Positions 57,920-64,000 of a DNA stretch of 64,000 bases are shown in pieces. The DNA lies in the NCBI RefSeq assembly GCF_001509475.1, contig NZ_LLZG01000312.1:1-64000 (forward strand). The letters are read 5' to 3'. The stretch's first letter is position 1. The number at the start of each line of letters is the position of its first letter. The notes under the pieces were generated by a model. It worked only from the letters and a program-made list of their open reading frames with translations. It was not told where the DNA came from and ran no database searches. Position numbers and translations under genes: made by a program. The stretch comes from Streptomyces regalis (GTDB taxonomy: Bacteria > Actinomycetota > Actinomycetes > Streptomycetales > Streptomycetaceae).

Positions 57920-60900
57920 GTGTTCGGTCGTTCTTCGCATGTCCGTCGCCGTCGTATGCGTCGTGTGCACAGGGCCGTCGTACCTGCCCTCGGCGCCGTC
58001 CTGCTCGTGGGCCTCCTGCCCGCGCAGTCGCTGGCGCTGCCGCCCGACCCGGCGGTCGAGGAGAAGGGCCGCGAGACCCTGGAGCTGGAGACACTCGGCC
58101 AGGACGAGCCGGTTGTCGGCGAGACCTTCGAGCGGGACTTGGAGACCCTGAAGGTCGAGGTCCCACAGGACCAGGAATCAGCTCCCGCGGGCACGGCCAC
58201 CGCGCCGGCCGCCGACTCCGGGACGATCAGTTTCGGCTCGACGGCGTCGGCCACCACCCAGGCCTCGGCCCGCACGGGCACGACCGCCCAGCAGGTCGCC
58301 CTGACCCCCGTCGACGACCTCCCCGTCAGTCTCGGCCAGGCCCCGGAGCAGCCGGCCCCCACCGGCACCTGGTCCGTCCAGGTCTTCGACCGCACCGCGC
58401 CCGTCTCCCAGGGCGTCGACGGTGCCCTCGTCAAGGTCCAGGCCCCGGATACCGGCTCCGTCCCGATCTCGGTCAAGCTCGACTACGCCAAGTTCAAGAA
58501 CCTCTACGGCGCCGACTGGGCCTCCCGCCTGCGCTTCGTCCAGTTCCCCGAGTGCTACCTGACGACGCCGGACGTCGAGGCGTGCCAGGTGTACGAGGAA
58601 CTGGAGACGACCAACGACACCAAGACCCAGTCGATCACGGCGACGGTCGACACGGCGGCGGACGGAACGGTCACCCCGGCCTCGGCGAAGGCCACCGAGG
58701 CCGACGGCCCGTCGATCGCCCAGGCGGCGTTCCGTACCTCGGCAACCCCGGTCGCTGCGACGGGTGACACGGCCGTCGTCGGCGCAGTGGACTCCGGCGG
58801 TGGCGCGGGCGGCACCTTCAAGGCCACGCCCCTGGTCTCCAATGGCAAGTGGGAGGCGGGCGGTTCGTCGGGCGCGTTCACCTGGTCGTACCCGCTGCTC
58901 GTGCCCGCGGCTCCGGCTGGTCCGGCCCCCAGCATCTCCCTCAGCTACAACTCCCAGACGGTGGACGGCCGTGTCGCGGTGTCCTCTCCCCAGGCCTCCT
59001 GGATCGGAGAGGGCTGGGACTACGACCCCGGCCACATCGAGCGCCGCTACCGCACCTGCCAGGACGACCGCAAGGCGCTGAAGTCCGGCACGCCCAACAA
59101 CACTGCCAAGAAGGACAAGACGTCCGACCTGTGCTGGGTGTCGTACAACGCGGTGATGTCGCTGGGCGGCCGGAGTGTGGAGCTGGTGCGAGACGCGCCG
59201 GCGGGCAGCAACCCCGAGACCGACACCGAGATCTACCGCCCCCAGAGCGACGACGGCACTCGCGTCGAGCGCCGCACCGGCGGCACCAACGGCGACAACA
59301 ACGGCGAGTACTGGATCGTCACGACCCGGGACGGCACCAAGTACTACTTCGGTCTCAACCAGGTGGGCGGTGGCCACGCCGACACGGACTCCGTCTCAGC
59401 CGTCCCCGTCTTCGGCAACCACCCCGGAGAACCCTGCCACGCCACCGCCTTCGCCGACTCCCGCTGTGGCGCCGGCAAGAAGCAGGCCTGGCGCTGGGGC
59501 CTGGACAAGGTCGTCGACGTGCACGGCAACACGATGGTCGTCAACTGGAAGCAGGAGACGAACTACTACGCCGTAAAGAAGAAGTTCACGTCCCCGGAGC
59601 AGTACGACCGTTACGCCTACCCGAGATCCATCGAGTACGGCATGCGCTCGGACCTGACCAAGCCGTCCGCCACCGTCGAGTTCGGCGCCGAACAGCGCTG
59701 CCTGAAGTCGGAGACGGCCTGCACCGCCGCCAACTTCGCCAAGACCGACGACCCGGGCGCGTACCGCCCCTGGTGGGACACGCCCGGTAACCTCAACTGC
59801 AAGTCCGCGTCGAAGCTGTGCCCGGCGTTCCCGTCCTTCTGGACGCAGATGCGCCTGGACACGGTGACGACCAAGGCCGCCCGCGCAGGACAGACCGGCC
59901 TCGGCAAGGTCGACACGTACGAGCTTCACCAGTCCTTCCCCGAGGAGTGGTACGACACCTCTCCCGGCCTCTGGCTGAACTCGATCACCCGTCGCGGCTT
60001 CGCCCCTGGCGACACCACCGGCACCCTCCAGCACAAGGACGGCGTCAGCTTCGCCGAGTACTCGGTCGGCTCCACCTCGCCTCTGCACGGCCGCCTGAAG
60101 GATCGCCAACTGCCGAACCTGGTGCCCAGCGGCTCGAACGACCAACGCCCCGCGTTCACCCGCCCCCGCATCGGCACCGTCGCCACGGAGTACGGCGGTG
60201 ACATCGAGGTCGAGTACAAGGGCGGCTGCGCCACCGAGCCGTCCGAGGACAAGGGCGAGAACAACGGCACCTGCTATCCCGTCCGCTGGTCGCCGGACGG
60301 CGACGAGAAGACACCCGCGAAGGCCTGGTTCAACAAGTACGTCGTCGACTCCGTGACCGAGACCGACAAGGTCACTGCCCACGGCAAGCCCGTCCACACG
60401 ACATACCAGTACACGGACCCCGCCTGGGCCAAGAGCGACGACGAGTTCACCCGCCCGTCCCTGCGCACGTACAGCGTCTGGCGCGGCTACCGCCAGGTGG
60501 CCGTCACCAAGGGCAGCAGCACCAGCAACCAGCCGAACATCCCGCAGGCCCAGTCGTACTCCGAGACCCGGTACTTCCAGGGAGTGGGCGGCGCGGTCAA
60601 GGACTCCACGGGCACGCACACCCTGCTCGCCGACGACGCACCGCAGTACGCCGGCATGACGGCGGAGACCATCACCTACCGGGACGCCGACAAGCGGATC
60701 CACAAGCGCACGCTCAACTACCCCTGGTCGAAGCAGACCGCGTCCCGCTCGCGGGAGGCCGAGAACGGCACGGACATGGATCCGCTGCTCGCGCACCGCA
60801 GCGGAATCGAGCGTACGGAGGAGATCCAGCCGGTCGACGGCAGTTGGCGGGCCGTCCGGACGCTGACGACGGTCGACGACACATACGGCCTGCCGATCCA

Positions 60901-63900
60901 GGTGGAGACCGCTGTGGTCAAGCCGAACGGCAGCACCGGTGAGACCCTCTCCGACCAGACCTGCACCAAGACGTCGTATATGCACAACCCATCCGCGTGG
61001 CTGATCGGTCTGCCGAAGGAGCAGCGCAGTACGGGCACGTCCTGTGCGGCCCACGACACGGCGGACCCGGCGACCAAGCTCATCAAGGCGGTGCGGAACA
61101 GCTACGACGACCTGGGTTACGCCGAGACACCGACGAAGGGGCAGGTCACCTCCGCTGCCGGGGTCAACGGCGCCGGAACCTCGTACTCGGTCGTCACCAA
61201 GACCACGTACGACCCACTGGGCCGCATCCGCACCATCACCAAGCCGGGCGTCGGCACCACAGAGACGCAGTACACGCCTGCCGACACGGGCGGACCGGTC
61301 ACCTCGGTGAAGACGATCAACGCCAAGGGCCACTCCGTCACCACGACCTTCGACCCGGGCCGCAGCCTGGCGCTGACGATCACTGACGCCAACGGTCGGG
61401 TCACGCGCAACGAGTACGACGCCCTCGGCCGCCTGGTGAAGGGCTGGTCGCCGTCGCGTTCCTCGGGTGGCAAGTCCCCGGACGTGGAGATCGCGTACCA
61501 GCTGGCAGTGGCCACCTCCGCCGAGACCAAGCCTGCCGCTGTCACCACGAAGACGCTGAAGGACGACGGTACGTACAGCCGTCAGGTGACGATCTACGAC
61601 GGCCTGATGCGCCAGGTCCAGACTCAGTCCGAGGCGCACGGCCCTGGCCGGATCATCACCGACACGAAGTACGACGACCATGGCCTGGTCGGTGAGCAGA
61701 CGAGCGGCTACCTCGCGAAGGGCGAGCCGGCGGGCGAGTTGTTCGCGGCGAGATCGAAAGCGCTGATCCCGAGCCGGGTCCAGCACATCTATGACGGTCT
61801 GGAGCGGCCGTCGATCCAGCTGACGTACCACGGCGACACCTACAGGGGCGATTACCTCTCGTACACCTTCTACGACGACACCAGCGCCTTCACGGATCCG
61901 GCAGGTTCGACCGCCCCTCAGACGCGCACGTACACCGACGCCCTGGGCCGGGTCACCGCGATCCGCCACTACAAGGACAACGCCACCAAGACCAACTGGG
62001 AATCTGCCACGGCCGAGACCAGTGGCCGCAAGACGACGTACGAGTACGACGCCCGCGGCTACCGCACGAAGGTCACCGACCCGGCAGGCAACACCTGGAG
62101 CTACACGTACGACGCCCGGGGCCGCGTGACGTCGACCAGCGACCCGGACACCGGCAGGACGGAGACCTGGTACGACGACGCCGACCGCCCGGTCAAGGTG
62201 ACGGACGCCAAGTCGCGGACGACGTACACGGACTACGACGAGCTCGGCCGGGTCACGTTCGTCCGTGAGGGCTCGGCAACCGCCAACCCGGTCAAGTCGT
62301 TCACGTACGACAGCCTGCCGGGCGCGCTGGGCCAGCCGGTCGCCTCGACCCGGCACACGTCGGGCGGCGACTACATCAACCGGGTCACCGGCTACGACAC
62401 CGACTACCGGCCCACGGGCAGTGAGACGGTGATCCCGTCGAACATGCTGACCACGGGCCTGGGCGGCACGTACGCGTACGCGTACACCTACACCCAGACC
62501 GGCAAGCCGCACTCGGTCACCTTGCCTGCCGTGGGCGGACTGGCGAAGGAGAAGGTCGTCACCCGCTACAACGGTGACGGCCTGGCCGAGTCGACCTCGG
62601 GCCTCGCCTGGTACACGTCCGACGCCACCTACTCGCCGTACGGCGAGGTCCTTCGGACCGTGTCCAGCTCCCAGCCCCACCGGATCTGGACCACCAACTT
62701 CGTCGACCCGCACACCGGCAGCCTCCAGCGCACGGTCACCGACCGCGAGACCTCAGGACCGCACCGCATCACGGACAGCTACTACTCGTACGACGCGTCC
62801 GGCACCATCACGTCGAACGCCCGCAAGCTGTCGGAAGCTTCGGGCTCTACGTGGGACACCCAGTGCTTCACCTACGACGTGATGGGCGAGCTGGTGAACG
62901 CCTGGACGTCGAACATCACCCCGGCCGGCAACGCCACCGGCTGCAAGGCGTCGAACGGCACGATGTGGGGCTATCGCACCGACTACCGGAACTCCTCCGG
63001 CCCGGTGGCCCACGCCCCGGACACCGCGAGCGACAAGTCGAGCCCGGACGCTTCCTTGTCGTCGACCCTGGCGGCCACGGCTCCCGACGCGACGACCGTG
63101 GCCACGGGCGCGACGGCGTACCGCCAGTCGTTCACCTTCGACTGGCTGGGCAACCGCGCCACGCTGACGGAACACGACCCAGCGGACGCGACCAAGAACG
63201 TCACCTACACGTACGGCTTCGACACCACCGCGCAGCCGCACACGATGAAGTGGATCAGCTCCAACCCGTCAGGCAGGGGCAGCAGTTACCGATACGACGC
63301 CGTGGGCAACACCGAGCTCCGCGACCTGGCCGCCACTACGCAGGACCTGACCTGGACGTCCGAGAACAAGCTCGACACGATCACCGACGACGGCAAGAAG
63401 ACGACGTACGTCTACGACGCCGCCGGCAACCGCATCCTGGAGAATTCACCGTCGGGCTCGACGCTCTACCTGGGCGAGACCGAGGTGACGACGGGCACAA
63501 CGGGGGCGATCACCAAGGCTTCCCGCGCCTACGCCCAACCCGGCGCACCTACGGTGACCCGAACCACGAGCAACGGCGCGACGACGGGCCACAAGCTGAA
63601 CGTCCTGCTGGCGGACCACCTCGGCACGGCCAACACAACTGTGGAAGTGTCGAGCGGTCAGCCCGTCACCCGCCGCGCTTTCAAGCCGTACGGGGAACTT
63701 CGCGGCCCCAAGCCGTCGACATGGCCGAACAAGCGTAGCTACCTGGGCGTTGGCATCGACGACGCGGCCACGGGCCTGACACACATTGGCGCCCGCGAGT
63801 ACGACCAGAACTCGGGCCGGTTCCTTTCCGTGGATCCGATCATCGACATCGCGGACCCGCTGCAGATGAACGGCTACGCCTACTCTAGCAACAGCCCTGT

Positions 63901-64000
63901 CAGCTTCAGCGACCCCTCGGGTTTGTGTAGGCGGGACATCTGCGGAGACGGCTATCCCGTCGCGGGGGACGGGGAACGCGCGGGCTATACGGGTCAGCAC
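57920..64000 (+). CDS. RHS/YD-repeat secreted protein (3' end outside the window)
   Basis: An open frame of 2027 codons runs off the right edge. GTG start with GGGGGGA upstream. Signal peptide: RRVHRAVVPALGAVLLVGLL to PAQSLA. A Spv-like/N-terminal beta region (about 270-560; SGAFTWSYPLLVPAAPAGPA, ASWIGEGWDYDPGHIERRYR), then many YD repeats (TYDPLGRIRTITKPG, EYDALGRLVKGW, YTYDARGRVTSTSDPDTGR, RYDAVGNTELRDL) that build a spiral beta-shell, and the RHS core end (LADHLGTANTTVEVS, GAREYDQNSGRFLSVDPI, NGYAYSSNSPVSFSDPSG). After DPSGL the variable, often toxic, C-terminal part begins and lies beyond the window. Confidence 0.9.
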   Translation, partial: MFGRSSHVRRRRMRRVHRAVVPALGAVLLVGLLPAQSLALPPDPAVEEKGRETLELETLGQDEPVVGETFERDLETLKVEVPQDQESAPAGTATAPAADSGTISFGSTASATTQASARTGTTAQQVALTPVDDLPVSLGQAPEQPAPTGTWSVQVFDRTAPVSQGVDGALVKVQAPDTGSVPISVKLDYAKFKNLYGADWASRLRFVQFPECYLTTPDVEACQVYEELETTNDTKTQSITATVDTAADGTVTPASAKATEADGPSIAQAAFRTSATPVAATGDTAVVGAVDSGGGAGGTFKATPLVSNGKWEAGGSSGAFTWSYPLLVPAAPAGPAPSISLSYNSQTVDGRVAVSSPQASWIGEGWDYDPGHIERRYRTCQDDRKALKSGTPNNTAKKDKTSDLCWVSYNAVMSLGGRSVELVRDAPAGSNPETDTEIYRPQSDDGTRVERRTGGTNGDNNGEYWIVTTRDGTKYYFGLNQVGGGHADTDSVSAVPVFGNHPGEPCHATAFADSRCGAGKKQAWRWGLDKVVDVHGNTMVVNWKQETNYYAVKKKFTSPEQYDRYAYPRSIEYGMRSDLTKPSATVEFGAEQRCLKSETACTAANFAKTDDPGAYRPWWDTPGNLNCKSASKLCPAFPSFWTQMRLDTVTTKAARAGQTGLGKVDTYELHQSFPEEWYDTSPGLWLNSITRRGFAPGDTTGTLQHKDGVSFAEYSVGSTSPLHGRLKDRQLPNLVPSGSNDQRPAFTRPRIGTVATEYGGDIEVEYKGGCATEPSEDKGENNGTCYPVRWSPDGDEKTPAKAWFNKYVVDSVTETDKVTAHGKPVHTTYQYTDPAWAKSDDEFTRPSLRTYSVWRGYRQVAVTKGSSTSNQPNIPQAQSYSETRYFQGVGGAVKDSTGTHTLLADDAPQYAGMTAETITYRDADKRIHKRTLNYPWSKQTASRSREAENGTDMDPLLAHRSGIERTEEIQPVDGSWRAVRTLTTVDDTYGLPIQVETAVVKPNGSTGETLSDQTCTKTSYMHNPSAWLIGLPKEQRSTGTSCAAHDTADPATKLIKAVRNSYDDLGYAETPTKGQVTSAAGVNGAGTSYSVVTKTTYDPLGRIRTITKPGVGTTETQYTPADTGGPVTSVKTINAKGHSVTTTFDPGRSLALTITDANGRVTRNEYDALGRLVKGWSPSRSSGGKSPDVEIAYQLAVATSAETKPAAVTTKTLKDDGTYSRQVTIYDGLMRQVQTQSEAHGPGRIITDTKYDDHGLVGEQTSGYLAKGEPAGELFAARSKALIPSRVQHIYDGLERPSIQLTYHGDTYRGDYLSYTFYDDTSAFTDPAGSTAPQTRTYTDALGRVTAIRHYKDNATKTNWESATAETSGRKTTYEYDARGYRTKVTDPAGNTWSYTYDARGRVTSTSDPDTGRTETWYDDADRPVKVTDAKSRTTYTDYDELGRVTFVREGSATANPVKSFTYDSLPGALGQPVASTRHTSGGDYINRVTGYDTDYRPTGSETVIPSNMLTTGLGGTYAYAYTYTQTGKPHSVTLPAVGGLAKEKVVTRYNGDGLAESTSGLAWYTSDATYSPYGEVLRTVSSSQPHRIWTTNFVDPHTGSLQRTVTDRETSGPHRITDSYYSYDASGTITSNARKLSEASGSTWDTQCFTYDVMGELVNAWTSNITPAGNATGCKASNGTMWGYRTDYRNSSGPVAHAPDTASDKSSPDASLSSTLAATAPDATTVATGATAYRQSFTFDWLGNRATLTEHDPADATKNVTYTYGFDTTAQPHTMKWISSNPSGRGSSYRYDAVGNTELRDLAATTQDLTWTSENKLDTITDDGKKTTYVYDAAGNRILENSPSGSTLYLGETEVTTGTTGAITKASRAYAQPGAPTVTRTTSNGATTGHKLNVLLADHLGTANTTVEVSSGQPVTRRAFKPYGELRGPKPSTWPNKRSYLGVGIDDAATGLTHIGAREYDQNSGRFLSVDPIIDIADPLQMNGYAYSSNSPVSFSDPSGLCRRDICGDGYPVAGDGERAGYTGQH

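Noticed and set aside
59396..62713. A 1105-codon minus-strand open frame opposite the RHS gene
   Set aside because: Antisense shadow of YD repeats; the regular third-position GC of the plus-strand gene creates the stop-free frame.

Overview
The window is high-GC (about 70 percent) with strong G/C at third codon positions, GTG/TTG starts and dense overlapping genes. The gene order pkaA-pkaB-prfB, LAETG cell-wall protein, zinc-ribbon protein, ftsE-ftsX, S41 protease, smpB-ssrA points clearly to a Streptomyces chromosome (core/near-core region). Function calls come from motif and family recognition by eye; nothing was searched.

Region 1 (1-23.8 kb, mostly minus strand) is a cell-wall glycopolymer (teichoic-acid-like) locus: GT2 glycosyltransferases, four CDP-glycerol-type glycerophosphotransferases (three fused to an intact GT2 domain, one to a degenerate one), a TagG/TagH-type ABC exporter, a galE epimerase and a large membrane protein. 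It is interrupted by accessory islands: a TetR gene behind four direct repeats, an orphan response regulator, small hypothetical genes, a decayed ADP-ribosylglycohydrolase next to a DUF397/XRE pair, an RsbW-like ATPase and a GNAT protein (6.2-11.0 kb), and an ohrR/ohr peroxide module (14.2-15.2 kb).

Region 2 (23.9-27.6 kb) is a sugar ABC importer (lipoprotein, MalF-like permease with a large extracytoplasmic insert, MalG-like permease). Region 3 (27.9-41.8 kb) is the conserved signalling, division and ribosome-rescue block: a 1210-aa FHA/FtsK-like ATPase, Ser/Thr kinases PkaA and PkaB, RF2, FtsEX, a carboxy-terminal protease, SmpB and tmRNA. Region 4 (41.9-46.2 kb) encodes secreted and envelope proteins (DUF4232-like lipoprotein, small membrane protein, PHB-depolymerase-like esterase, PBP4-type carboxypeptidase).

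Region 5 (46.2-46.7 kb) is the most unusual stretch: a promoter-like sequence, a long structured leader whose base-pairing hides the ribosome binding site of a 37-aa Trp/Arg-rich peptide, then two 113-nt-spaced nested hairpins whose stems covary. Region 6 (46.75-50.1 kb) is a LacI regulator and GH31 alpha-xylosidase pair with palindromic operators. Region 7 (50.2-53.9 kb) has a broken cytochrome P450, an unassigned scar, and a divergent MFS/LysR pair. Region 8 (53.9-64 kb) has two divergent giant secreted proteins: a DNRLRE/FG-GAP protein and an RHS/YD-repeat protein that runs off the window end.
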